From a bacterium (GTDB lineage: Bacteria > Oederibacteriota > CAKKQC01): 15,517 bases of DNA. Numbering within the stretch: the stretch's first letter is position 1; every line of letters starts with the position of its first letter. Position numbers and translations under genes: made by a program. The notes beneath the pieces are model-generated. The model was not told where the DNA came from and made no database searches. It saw nothing but the letters and a program-made list of their open reading frames with translations. Positions 1 through 6,857 of the stretch are shown piece after piece. The stretch spans positions 1 to 15,517 of the forward strand of contig CAKKQC010000052.1 of the NCBI GenBank assembly GCA_919901855.1, given 5' to 3'.

Positions 1-47
1 GGCCGAGGCCCCAAATCAGTTGTCGTTGTTCACTTAACGTTGGGACA

Positions 48-374
48 CTACTGGGTGAATATCTCAACAAAGGAAGCCGACACCGCCTTCACCTCAGGGT
101 CAAAGATTGGGGCGCGAGCAGCCTGTGGTTTCGTTCGTGTGAGATGGTGGTAGCCTGTGGAGCTATCCATCACGTACTCAGCAATGAGCAGGCGCTGACA
201 TTCATGCCTCGGGCAACGGAAGAGCCCTTCCAGTTCACGCTGGTTCCTCCGATAGGCCCAGATGCAGGAGGAGAACTGCGCTGCCACGTGGCAGAGCGGA
301 CACTCGTCCGGATAGGTGACCAAGTACACCTTCGTTGGCACATTGTCATAGCCATCGGCATTCAATGCGTGCAT
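48..374 (-). CDS. Truncated DUF4145-like zinc-ribbon protein (N-terminal fragment)
   Basis: The 108-aa product has two cysteine pairs, CPLC at residues 25-28 and CPRHEC at about 54-59, separated by a hydrophobic/aromatic stretch. This is the layout of the N-terminal zinc ribbon of DUF4145 proteins. The C-terminal residues (FDPEVKAVSASFVEIFTQ) resemble the conserved stretch around FPEE...SPSFVEIYNQA that in longer DUF4145 proteins leads into the helical main domain. Here translation stops immediately after that stretch, and no continuation is visible in other frames of the remaining 47 bases. I infer a 3'-truncated gene or a stand-alone ribbon protein. No good Shine-Dalgarno precedes the ATG, so the start is uncertain. 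DUF4145 has no settled biochemical role, although members are often found in mobile or defence-rich regions. The family assignment rests on motif memory only. Confidence 0.45.
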   Translation of the reverse strand: MHALNADGYDNVPTKVYLVTYPDECPLCHVAAQFSSCIWAYRRNQRELEGLFRCPRHECQRLLIAEYVMDSSTGYHHLTRTKPQAARAPIFDPEVKAVSASFVEIFTQ

Positions 375-420
375 AGCGTTGATTCTACTCCAGGCGCTGG
401 CTTCCAGCGGATAGGCACCT

Positions 421-488
421 GGGACGCTCTTCGCCCATGCGATTCGCGGAGTGCCCGCCGAAGAAACGCATGAACGAAAGAGCGTCCC
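421..488. repeat. 68-bp palindromic repeat, copy A
   Basis: The left arm GGGACGCTCTTCGCCCATGC (421-440) pairs with the right arm at 467-488, whose reverse complement reads GGGACGCTCTTTCGTTCATG plus CG. The near-perfect stem is about 21 bp, with an inner stem TTCGCGG/CCGCCGAA around the loop. Copies at 1433-1500 and 2132-2200 have the same orientation and the same conserved loop. It behaves like a REP- or MITE-sized intergenic palindrome. No cognate transposase is in the window. Confidence 0.8.
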
Positions 489-555
489 GCATCCTCTATC
501 TGCGTCAGAAGGGCTCGGGAATCTTAAAATCTGAAGCGCGTCCCCGTCCTCGCCA
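489..555 (+). repeat. Direct repeat flanking palindrome, copy 1 of 2
   Basis: The 67 bases after palindrome copy A, including GAATCTTAAAATCT and GCGCGTCCCCGTCCTCG, recur after palindrome copy B at 1501-1567 with only scattered substitutions. They do not recur after copy C beyond GCATCC. Copies A and B are therefore the ends of a longer duplicated unit. Confidence 0.75.
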
Positions 556-574
556 CCATGATCGCGTAGTCACC

Positions 575-1102
575 ATGGTCGACGCGGAACTGGCCACTCC
601 GGTTGCCGAAGACCGCAAGGGCCAGCTCTTCCGGTGGCGGGCATTCGCGAACCACGGCAGGCACCTCGACGACCTTGCGGTGCTCGATTTCGCGCACGCC
701 CGCATGTGCGGGGATTCAGAGATCGTTCGCAAGGCCATCGTGGCGGAAGAGCGGCGGTTGGGGCGCCCGTACCCCACCGGCGATGATCCGGAGCTCAGGA
801 AGGTCGTGCTCTCACGCACGCTGCCGGGTGTCGCCATCTTCTTCGGCTGGTGGGATCTGGGCGATCACTGCGTGGACCAAGCCCAATACGCCCTGGCCAT
901 CGAGGTTTACCAACACGCCAAGGCGTATGCCTATGCGAACGAAGCGTCCTTCTACCAGCGCCAGTCCGGCGCGCCCATCGAGTTCAGCCGATCGGAGGTC
1001 CTCGATGCGGAGAAGGCCAAGTGGAAAGGGACGGGCATCAGCTTTCCCAGCCAGACGCTCCAGAAGGCCATCGACAGGGCCCGATCCTGCCTGCCCGATT
1101 GA
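575..1102 (+). CDS. Hypothetical protein, 175 aa
   Basis: I do not recognise this protein. From the ATG at 575 it is a soluble, mixed helical product without signal peptide, membrane segment or cysteine cluster. It contains an aromatic stretch IFFGWWDLGDHCVDQAQYAL in the middle and ends KAIDRARSCLPD. The frame stays open upstream to an ATG at 437, but that extension would translate palindrome copy A and the repeat next to it, so I prefer 575. Neither start has a convincing ribosome binding site. A decayed 3' end of a paralogue (EAINKARACLPD) lies at 1585-1629, so the gene belongs to a locally duplicated pair, which supports its being a real gene. Repeats lie on both sides, consistent with an accessory region. 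Confidence 0.5.
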   Translation: MVDAELATPVAEDRKGQLFRWRAFANHGRHLDDLAVLDFAHARMCGDSEIVRKAIVAEERRLGRPYPTGDDPELRKVVLSRTLPGVAIFFGWWDLGDHCVDQAQYALAIEVYQHAKAYAYANEASFYQRQSGAPIEFSRSEVLDAEKAKWKGTGISFPSQTLQKAIDRARSCLPD

Positions 1103-1200
1103 ACATGCACGCCGCCGCCTCGGCGTAAGTTAATTACTTGGCTCTTCCGGGTTTCATGTGGGTAGCCTCTCGCCACCATGTTGAAATGTCCCTTCCGTCA

Positions 1201-1334
1201 GCACCCTCGCCCGTTTCGGGAGAGGGGAGGGTGAGGGATCGGTTGACCTTCGCCTGGCATCAACCGTGTCGTGAGCCCGGACCCCTCACCCTATCAGGCT
1301 GGGACTCCCTCTCCCGCTTCGCGGGAGAGGGAGT
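1201..1334. repeat. Nested palindromic intergenic element, about 135 bp
   Basis: This is the main content of the gene-free stretch 1103-1660. It is a nested inverted repeat centred near 1253. CGGTTGA (1240-1246) pairs with TCAACCG (1260-1266), and GGGTGAGGG (1229-1237) with CCCTCACCC (1273-1281). Each outer flank is itself a hairpin: CCCGtttCGGG at 1210-1220, and the perfect 13-bp stem CTCCCTCTCCCGC/GCGGGAGAGGGAG at 1305-1333 with a TTC loop. No T-run follows, so it is not a typical terminator. GGGAGAGGG/GGGTGAGGG palindromes occur between genes in many high-GC genomes; that comparison is from memory. Confidence 0.7.
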
Positions 1335-1432
1335 CGCATGCCCATCTCAACCCACGGAGAACCCGGAGGCGCCAATTACTCAAGCACGTCCCCTCATTCC
1401 TTGTTGAAGTATACAGCAGTGTGAATCGACTG

Positions 1433-1500
1433 GGGCGCGCTTTCGCCCATGCGATTCGCGGAGGACCCACCGAAGAAATGTGTGAACGAAGGAGTGTCCC
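1433..1500. repeat. 68-bp palindromic repeat, copy B
   Basis: This copy aligns base for base with copy A: TTCGCCCATGCGATTCGCGG is identical from 1442 on. Its arms have diverged more (left GGGCGCGCTTTC, right ending GGAGTGTCCC), so the stem pairs less well. It is followed by the same direct repeat as copy A. Confidence 0.75.
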
Positions 1501-1629
1501 GCATCCCCATTCTGCGTCAGGAAGGCCCGAGAATCTTAAAATCTAAAGCGCGTCCCCGTCCTCGTCCGGTTGCCGAGCGAGGCTCTCGAAGAAGCCATCA
1601 ACAAGGCCCGAGCCTGCCTGCCCGATTAA
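1501..1629 (+). pseudogene. Decayed paralogue of the 575-1102 gene
   Basis: After the direct repeat (1501-1567), the sequence keeps only short pieces of the gene at 575-1102. One is CCGGTTGCCGA, matching about 599-609. The other is the last 45 to 50 bases, encoding EAINKARACLPD and a TAA stop at 1627-1629, against KAIDRARSCLPD with TGA in the intact gene. Roughly 450 internal bases are missing. No reading frame joins the 5' repeat to this C-terminal remnant. I infer a tandem duplicate that lost its interior by deletion. Confidence 0.65.
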
Positions 1630-1660
1630 GGGTTCGCTCCGCCGCCTCCGAGCAACTCAA

Positions 1661-2086
1661 CTACTTGGGCGCGTCCTCATTCTTCCGCGCAGTCTTCGAA
1701 ACCATGCCCGCGACAACCCCAACCGCGAACTTGAGCACGAATCCCAGGAGGCAGCCCAGCCCCCCCATCAGGGGTCCGAGTGTCGCCAGGCCCATCCACG
1801 ATCGAGCGAGCATGACGTCAAAGAAGTCCTGCCCGGGATGAAGTGAGAGCGTCTGAACAAAGGCCGCAATCATCATCACCGCCGTTGGCAGGGGAATAGC
1901 CAGGTAGGACCAGGCACCTTCTGCGATGGCGCAGGTGATCATCGGCCCGACCACGCCATAGAGCAGGACAGCCTCGGTGTTCTCTCGGAACATGCCTTTG
2001 TTGTAGAGATCCGGCTGTCCCACGATTGCCATTATCCACGCCGACACTATCGCGAACAGAATCGCCGCGACATTCCTCTTCGTCAT
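1661..2086 (-). CDS. Small integral membrane protein, 141 aa
   Basis: Not recognised as a named family. From the ATG at 2086 the product has about four hydrophobic segments: residues 5-23, about 40-60, about 64-82, and a long glycine-rich stretch at about 96-128 (SWMGLATLGPLMGGLGCLLG). It ends in a short basic/acidic tail, KTARKNEDAPK. The start was chosen because GGGAGGGG sits a few bases upstream on this strand. A longer in-frame start 20 codons upstream would lack this and has no membrane-protein character. The gene is convergent with the degraded paralogue to its left, and palindrome copy C lies just upstream of it. A probable scar of a second copy of its 3' end follows the gene at 575-1102. 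Role unknown; presumably in the inner membrane. Confidence 0.65.
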   Translation of the reverse strand: MTKRNVAAILFAIVSAWIMAIVGQPDLYNKGMFRENTEAVLLYGVVGPMITCAIAEGAWSYLAIPLPTAVMMIAAFVQTLSLHPGQDFFDVMLARSWMGLATLGPLMGGLGCLLGFVLKFAVGVVAGMVSKTARKNEDAPK

Positions 2087-2131
2087 CGACCCCTCCCTCT
2101 CATAGTGGAACCAACACCGCATCGATCGACG

Positions 2132-2200
2132 GGGACGCTCCTCCATTCATGCGATTCGCGAAGTGCCCGCCGAAGAAACGCGTGAACGAGAGAGCGTCCC
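2132..2200. repeat. 69-bp palindromic repeat, copy C
   Basis: Left arm 2132-2153 (GGGACGCTCCTCCATTCATG plus CG) and right arm 2179-2200 (CGCGTGAACGAGAGAGCGTC plus CC) form a stem of about 22 bp. The loop is nearly identical to copy A. The element fills the gap between the membrane-protein gene and the end of tcmP. Confidence 0.8.
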
Positions 2201-2212
2201 GCATCCCAGTTC

Positions 2213-3304
2213 TCAACTGACGATCCTGATCAGCGCATCATCGGGAAATGTCCCTTTCTTCCGGTTCCTTCCGTCCTGCTTCTTTGGATTCACTGCGAGC
2301 TTCCCGTTTCCCTCGAGCGATCGCATCGCCGCAAGCATGTGCGTCCTAAGGTAAGCGGTCTCGTCCTCAACATATCTTGTTGCCAACACCACGGGCAGCT
2401 CTCCTTTGCCGGCGAACTGACGCATCAAGGCGGCCCCCAACTGAGATGCCGGATCGTCCCGCAAGAAGACCATCTGGTTCTGGTCGGTCCCGTCCGAGAA
2501 GCGGTACTGCCCGTCGGAGTTCACCTTCCACATTGCTGTCTTCATCTTGACGTGACCAAGTGGGTTGTTTGTCGCAAAGAAGAGGTAATAGATCGGACGG
2601 TCATTGGCGTTGCTCATCTCGAAGTACCGGACATACTTGGCATGCTCTGACAACTTCTTCTGATAAAGGGATCGCAACTTGCCGATCCGCTCCCCCAAGC
2701 CGTCCATAATGCTAAGCGGCTCGTCACTGCCGAAGGCCTCCGCTATCTGTCGTCTGATCGCCTCATTGGGAGCGTTAATCCAGCGGTTAACAGAGTCAAC
2801 CATGAAGGTGACAAGCACCTCGCACTTGTCTTGCTGCAGGAGTCGCCTAACCATGGAGAAGGGGATGCCTTTGAAGCCAAATGGGTCGATGAAAGCGAAC
2901 GTCGGGATGATCCCGTGATCAGGCGCGATACCATCGAGTGCTGCACCGATCACCTCGTGGAAGCGACCGTGATCGGTATGGATGATGAAGTGCGGCGGCC
3001 GGTCGATCGCCGCGAGTTGATCCACAAGATAGGCAAGCCGGTCCTCGTCTTCGTCGATGAACCAGAAGTGAATCTCCCCTTCCAGCTTCTGCCGATGGGT
3101 CCGGGCCACCTCAAGGGCGATCAGGGGGGAACCGATCTCTCCACCCTTGTACCGCCCCGGCCCAGAGAATCCGTCGATGTACAGAATCTTGGTGTTGTAG
3201 GTATTGAGTATTGGAAACCAGGCGGAGAGGTACTGGCGAAGAATATCATGTTTGGCAGCAGTATGAGGTTCTAGATCCCAGATGGTGGTCTTCGGGACTG
3301 CCAC
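2213..3304 (-). CDS. tcmP: Three-Cys-motif partner protein TcmP
   Basis: This 363-aa protein matches the TcmP family, defined by its pairing with the three-Cys-motif (Gp37/Gp68, DUF5131) protein. The N-terminal signature WDLEPHTAAKHDILRQYL spans residues 9-26. A glycine-rich DGFSGPGRY (44-52) and FIDPFGFKG (138-146) resemble motifs I and IV of class I SAM-dependent methyltransferases. A conserved LFFATNNPLGHVKMKTAMWK segment lies at 241-260, and the C-terminus (about 300-360) looks like a basic winged-helix region. The GTG start at 3304 is 12 bp after the stop of the DUF5131 gene, with AGGA overlapping that stop, so the two are almost certainly cotranscribed. A methyltransferase-like fold is inferred from motifs; the true substrate and activity of the family are not established. 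Base composition is lower in GC than the housekeeping genes to the right, consistent with horizontal acquisition. Confidence 0.88.
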   Translation of the reverse strand: MAVPKTTIWDLEPHTAAKHDILRQYLSAWFPILNTYNTKILYIDGFSGPGRYKGGEIGSPLIALEVARTHRQKLEGEIHFWFIDEDEDRLAYLVDQLAAIDRPPHFIIHTDHGRFHEVIGAALDGIAPDHGIIPTFAFIDPFGFKGIPFSMVRRLLQQDKCEVLVTFMVDSVNRWINAPNEAIRRQIAEAFGSDEPLSIMDGLGERIGKLRSLYQKKLSEHAKYVRYFEMSNANDRPIYYLFFATNNPLGHVKMKTAMWKVNSDGQYRFSDGTDQNQMVFLRDDPASQLGAALMRQFAGKGELPVVLATRYVEDETAYLRTHMLAAMRSLEGNGKLAVNPKKQDGRNRKKGTFPDDALIRIVS

Positions 3305-3316
3305 GATTGCGGAGTC

Positions 3317-4039
3317 CTATGTTGCCAGGGCAGGTGACGGCATTTCACTCCAGAGCTTCCGGTCGAGTCTCCTTCCTGCTGCTTTCTTGTTAACGCCTCC
3401 CCATTGCTTGAAGAAGAATGCAACGTTCTGATTGAAGCACTGGTCCCTGATCTCACGGACCCACTGGGGATCAGTTGGTCTAGCTCCCGGACCACTTTCT
3501 CCGCCAACAATCACCCAAGAAATACCTGAGAAGTCTTGACGCCCGAAGGGCCCCAGGAGCGGCTCCGCGGAGATGAACCGCACCGCAGCCGGAACCTTCC
3601 TCAAGATTTCCACTCTGTTCCAGTGGTCAACGGATTCGACCGAGGTCCCCATCCACACATTGGCCGGCCAATCGAGATGGGCGGATATCTCCGCGAGCCT
3701 CTCGGGCCTCTTGGTGAGGATCTGAAAGGTGTGCCAATGGGCTAGCTTCATCGTCTTGAAGACCTCGGCCACATACTCGAGAGGCACTGACTGGTGGAAC
3801 AGGTCGCTCATGCTGTTGACGAAAACCTTCCGGGGATCGCGCCAATGCAGCGGGAGGTCGAGAACGTCACGCTGAAGGGTCAATCTGAAGCCATGCCGGT
3901 AGCGACGAACACCCATGGCCTGTAGGCGTCGAGCCATTCGCTCCGCATAGCAGTGCTTGCAGCCCTGGCTAACCTTGGTGCATCCAGTCACCGGGTTCCA
4001 GGTGGAATCCGTCCATTCGATCGCCGAGTGATCGCCCAC
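3317..4039 (-). CDS. Three-Cys-motif DUF5131 (phage Gp37/Gp68) family protein
   Basis: This 240-aa protein is a full-length DUF5131/Gp37-Gp68 member. It begins with the family signature [14 protein letters not shown] and has the C20-X6-C27-X2-C30 cluster followed by YAE, which resembles a radical-SAM iron-sulfur site although the spacing differs from CX3CX2C. Further family motifs are [10 protein letters not shown] (72-81), LTKRPERL (108-115), WMGTSVE (129-135), [10 protein letters not shown] (about 154-163), [14 protein letters not shown] (about 175-188) and FFFKQWGG (about 208-215). The GTG start at 4039 is supported by GGAGG four bases upstream. It is the first gene of the module and reads straight into tcmP. 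Such pairs occur in phages, plasmids and islands. Function is unproven; nucleic-acid modification or defence is my inference. Confidence 0.9.
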   Translation of the reverse strand: MGDHSAIEWTDSTWNPVTGCTKVSQGCKHCYAERMARRLQAMGVRRYRHGFRLTLQRDVLDLPLHWRDPRKVFVNSMSDLFHQSVPLEYVAEVFKTMKLAHWHTFQILTKRPERLAEISAHLDWPANVWMGTSVESVDHWNRVEILRKVPAAVRFISAEPLLGPFGRQDFSGISWVIVGGESGPGARPTDPQWVREIRDQCFNQNVAFFFKQWGGVNKKAAGRRLDRKLWSEMPSPALAT

Positions 4040-4177
4040 AATTCCTCCGTTAGCCTATGATCCTCCGGGTTGGACCCCGGATCACGGCTCATCTTAGGTG
4101 ATTGCCAGACGGTGGGCAAAGAGGAACTGGGCGGTCAGATAACGCTGAGGAGCAACGGTCCTTTGTGGATTGAGGCC

Positions 4178-5257
4178 CTAGCGCCCCTTGAGACCCAGAG
4201 CCTTGGCGACGGCGGCGGGGGTGGGAGGCACGGAGTGGATCCGGCCGAACTGGGAGATGGCGGCGCTGGGGTCCTTGAGGCCGTGGCCGGTAAGAATACA
4301 GGCGATGGTGCGGTCCTTGCAGGCGCGGAAGTAGCCCTTGCGAGCCAGCGCGCGGACGCCGGCGACACCGGCGGCGGAGGCGGGCTCGCAGAAGACGCCC
4401 TCCAAGGATGAAAGCGCGCGGTAGGCGGCGAGGATCTCGTCGTCGGTGACGGCGCGGATGAGGCCGCCGGACTGGTCGCGGGCGGCCACGGCGGACTTCC
4501 AGCTCGCGGGGTTCCCGATCTTGATCGCGGTCGCGATGGTGTGGGGATCGGCCACGGGCTTGCCGTGCACGATGGGGGCGGAGCCGGCGGCCTGGAACCC
4601 GAGCATGACCGGGGTCTTCTTGATCTTGCCCGCGGAGAGGTACTCCCGGTAGCCCTTCCAGTACGCGGTGATGTTCCCGGCGTTGCCCACGGGCATCGCC
4701 TGGAACGCCGGGGCCTTCCCCAGTACGTCGCAGATCTCGAACGCGCCGGTCTTCTGGCCCTCGATCCGGTACGGGTTGATCGAGTTCACGATCGTGATCC
4801 GGTAGCTCCGGCCGAGGTCGCGGACGACGGTCAGGGCGTCGTCGAAGTTGCCCAGCACCTGGAGCACCTTCGCCCCGTGCATGAGCCCCTGCGCCAGCTT
4901 GCCCAGCGCGACGGCGCCCTTGGGGATCAGGATGATGCAGGGAATCCCGGCCCGGGCGGCGTACGCGGCGGCCGAGGCGGCCGTGTTGCCGGTGGAGGCG
5001 CAGACGACGGCCTGGGCACCCTCCTCCTTGGCCTTCGAGATCGCCATCGTCATCCCCCGGTCCTTGAACGAGCCGGTGGGGTTCAGGCCTTCATATTTGA
5101 GGTAGAGCTTGACCCCGCCGCCCGCCCACTTCGAGAGCTTGGGCGCCGGAATCAGGGGGGTGCCGCCCTCGAGCAGGGTGACGACCGGGGTCTTGTCGGT
5201 AACCGGCAGGTACTTGCCGTACTGGCGGATGAGACCGGGCCAACCGGGGGCCCTCAT
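4178..5257 (-). CDS. thrC: Threonine synthase
   Basis: This cytoplasmic PLP enzyme converts O-phosphohomoserine to threonine, the last step of threonine synthesis. The protein has 359 aa. The PLP lysine lies in NPTGSFKDRGM (59-69, K65), the phosphate-binding residues in STGNTAASAAAYAARAG, and the C-terminal PSAAISQFG region follows a GHGLK motif. Length fits the short (class II-like fold, PF00291) bacterial threonine synthases. The ATG at 5257 overlaps the stop of hom as ATGA, so the two are translationally coupled. Downstream, 4040-4177 holds no gene and no clear terminator before the accessory region, whose GC content falls visibly; this gene marks the edge of the housekeeping block. Confidence 0.95.
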   Translation of the reverse strand: MRAPGWPGLIRQYGKYLPVTDKTPVVTLLEGGTPLIPAPKLSKWAGGGVKLYLKYEGLNPTGSFKDRGMTMAISKAKEEGAQAVVCASTGNTAASAAAYAARAGIPCIILIPKGAVALGKLAQGLMHGAKVLQVLGNFDDALTVVRDLGRSYRITIVNSINPYRIEGQKTGAFEICDVLGKAPAFQAMPVGNAGNITAYWKGYREYLSAGKIKKTPVMLGFQAAGSAPIVHGKPVADPHTIATAIKIGNPASWKSAVAARDQSGGLIRAVTDDEILAAYRALSSLEGVFCEPASAAGVAGVRALARKGYFRACKDRTIACILTGHGLKDPSAAISQFGRIHSVPPTPAAVAKALGLKGR

Positions 5258-6576
5258 TCGCCGCGCTCGACGCGGATCAGGAGGTTCCGCTTCCCCACCG
5301 CCGGCAGGGCCTCGATCTGGTGCAGGGCGTCCTGCATGTCCTTCTCCTTCGCTTCATAAGTGAGGATCACGACCGGGACCTTGTTCCCCTTGCTGCGTTC
5401 CTTCTGGGCGAGCGCGGCGATGGAGACGCCGTGGTCGCCGAGGATCTTGGCGATGGCGGCAAAGACGCCGGGCTGGTCCGCGCAGTCGAGCCGGAGGTAA
5501 TACCGGCAGGTAATATCCGCAATCGGACGGATCGGGAGCTTGGCCGGCGCGTGCTCGATGTCGCCGAACGGCCCCCACCCGGCGCGGCCCGCGACGTCGT
5601 ATGCGATCGACCGGGCCAGGTACAGGATGTCGCTGACGACGGCGGAAGCGGTCGGCATCTGGCCGGCGCCCAGCCCGTAATACATCGTCGCCCCGACCCA
5701 GTCGCCGACGACGTAGATGCCGTTGTACGCGCCCTCGACGTCCGCGAGCAGATGGGTCTCGGGGATGAGGACGGGGTGGACGCGGACCTCGATCTGGCCC
5801 TCGGCCGCCTTGGCGATGGCCAGGAGCTTGATCACGTACCCGAACTCCTCGCGCGCATAGACGAGGTCCTGGGGAGTCAGGGCCTCGATGCCCTCGGTAT
5901 AGACCTGGTCCAGCGGCACGCTGGCCTCGAAGGCGAGCGAGGAGAGGATGACGAGCTTGTGCGCGGCGTCGCCGCCGGAGACGTCGAGTGTCGGGTTCGC
6001 TTCCGCGTACCCGAGCTTCTGGGCCTCCTTGAGCGCCTCGGCAAACGTCTTCCCGTCCTTGTCCATGCGGGTGAGGATGTAGTTCGTGGTGCCGTTGACG
6101 ATCCCGAATATGGACTGGATGCGGTTGGCCGCGAGGCCCTCGGACAGGGACTGGATGATGGGAATGCCGCCGCCGACGGAGGCTTCGAAGTAGACCTCGA
6201 CGCCGCGCTGGCGCGCGGCCATGAGGATCTCGTCCCAGGCGTGGGCGAGGAGGGCCTTGTTGGCCGTGACCACGTGCTTGCCGGACTTGATGGCTTCGAG
6301 GACGAACAACTTGGCGGGGTTGATGCCGCCGATGAGTTCGACCACGAGATCAATGGACCCGTCGCGGATGACGTTGTAGGCGTCGTCGGTGAGGACTTCC
6401 TTGGGCACGCCGGCTTCGAGCGCGCGCTTGGTGTCTTTCTCGGCGACGCGCGCGAGTTCGAGTTTGGCGCCGGCCTTGCGTTCGAGTTCTTCGCGGTGTT
6501 CCGTCAGCAACCGGACCACCCCGGTGCCCACCGTCCCCACGCCCAGCAACCCGATCCGGATCACCTTCTTACCCAT
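5254..6576 (-). CDS. hom: Homoserine dehydrogenase with C-terminal ACT domain
   Basis: This enzyme reduces aspartate semialdehyde to homoserine, the branch point toward threonine and methionine. The 440-aa protein has an N-terminal Rossmann fold with GLLGVGTVGTG (9-19), VTANKALLA (103-111, K107), the catalytic-domain motifs EASVGGGIPI (131-140) and NGTTNYIL (161-168), and DVSGGDAAHK (198-207). The C-terminal ACT domain covers roughly 358-436 (RLDCADQPGVFAAIAKILGDHGVSI...); in this family it usually mediates feedback inhibition by threonine. The frame is open 58 codons further upstream, but that extension translates a dispersed repeat. The ATG at 6576, with GGAGGTG six bases upstream, is clearly the start. 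thrC overlaps its stop. Confidence 0.96.
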   Translation of the reverse strand: MGKKVIRIGLLGVGTVGTGVVRLLTEHREELERKAGAKLELARVAEKDTKRALEAGVPKEVLTDDAYNVIRDGSIDLVVELIGGINPAKLFVLEAIKSGKHVVTANKALLAHAWDEILMAARQRGVEVYFEASVGGGIPIIQSLSEGLAANRIQSIFGIVNGTTNYILTRMDKDGKTFAEALKEAQKLGYAEANPTLDVSGGDAAHKLVILSSLAFEASVPLDQVYTEGIEALTPQDLVYAREEFGYVIKLLAIAKAAEGQIEVRVHPVLIPETHLLADVEGAYNGIYVVGDWVGATMYYGLGAGQMPTASAVVSDILYLARSIAYDVAGRAGWGPFGDIEHAPAKLPIRPIADITCRYYLRLDCADQPGVFAAIAKILGDHGVSIAALAQKERSKGNKVPVVILTYEAKEKDMQDALHQIEALPAVGKRNLLIRVERGE

Positions 6577-6581
6577 GGAGC

Positions 6582-6588
6582 ACCTCCA
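6582..6588 (-). promoter_or_regulatory. Ribosome binding site of hom
   Basis: On the minus strand GGAGGTG lies five bases before the ATG at 6576. It decides the start of hom against the longer open frame. It sits directly at the edge of dispersed repeat copy 1, so the repeat ends just short of the translation signal. Confidence 0.8.
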
Positions 6589-6809
6589 CGGACCGTTCAG
6601 CAGACCGGGCGCGGGTCCTGTCGGAGGTCTCGTCACCGTTCGCTCGCCATTGCGGCTGAGGCCAGAGCGAGCTGGTGCCATTACCACTGCTGGCGAGCGC
6701 CTGCCTGCGGAGGACCGCGAGCAGGCGCGGCGAGACCTGCAGCCGCTCAACCAACGTCGCCGCCTGTCGGCTCGCGAAGCTGACTTCGACCTCCTCCTCC
6801 CGCGCCCGG
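6589..6809. repeat. Dispersed palindromic element, copy 1 (about 220 bp)
   Basis: Shares CGGACCG-TC-GCAGACCGGG, GCGCGGGTCCTGTCGGAGGT, TGCGGCTGAGGCCAGAGCGA (one mismatch) and CTGACTTCGACCTCCTCCTC with the region 9053-9366, in the same orientation. Its ends are imperfect inverted repeats: CCGGGCGCGGG (6605-6615), followed by GGAGGTC and TCA, mirrors TGACTTCGACCTCCTCCTCC then CGCGCCCGG (6781-6809). Internal inverted pairs include CGCTCGCCA/TGGCGAGCG. It fills most of the gap between the aminotransferase and hom. It has no coding capacity that I credit. Confidence 0.8.
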
Positions 6810-6857
6810 AGAAGCTCGCGTTGACCCCGAACCATGACGCAACCTTCGGAGCTCACG

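Noticed and set aside
35-60. Possible insertion-sequence end (AACGTTGGGACACTA)
   Set aside because: Too short and too near the window edge. No transposase or matching inverted end was found.
437-574. N-terminal extension of the 175-aa protein from the ATG at 437
   Set aside because: The 46 extra codons read through palindrome copy A and its flanking direct repeat, which also occur without the gene.
1305-1334. Perfect hairpin considered as a terminator of the 175-aa gene
   Set aside because: It lies 200 bases past the stop, has no T-tract, and is one arm of a larger nested palindrome.
1449-1841. 130-aa plus-strand open frame
   Set aside because: It joins palindrome B, a repeat and the antisense of the membrane-protein gene. 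The remnant paralogue codons lie in another frame.
421-2200. CRISPR-like array from the three palindromes
   Set aside because: Spacing is 700-1000 bp and irregular, the repeats are 68-69 bp, and no cas gene is present.
4062-4090. Hairpin GATCCTCCGGG/CCCCGGATC between thrC and the island, considered as terminator or attachment site
   Set aside because: Imperfect pairing, no T-run, and no tRNA end or matching direct repeat at the other side of the island.
6577-6750. N-terminal extension of hom by 58 codons
   Set aside because: It translates the dispersed repeat. The ATG at 6576 has GGAGGTG and gives the normal family length.
6569-6856. Minus-strand open frame in element copy 1, with a similar peptide (SLWPQP...DETSDRTR) in copy 2 at 9110-9334
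   Set aside because: The similarity follows from the DNA repeat. There is no ribosome site, and the frames diverge outside the shared DNA.
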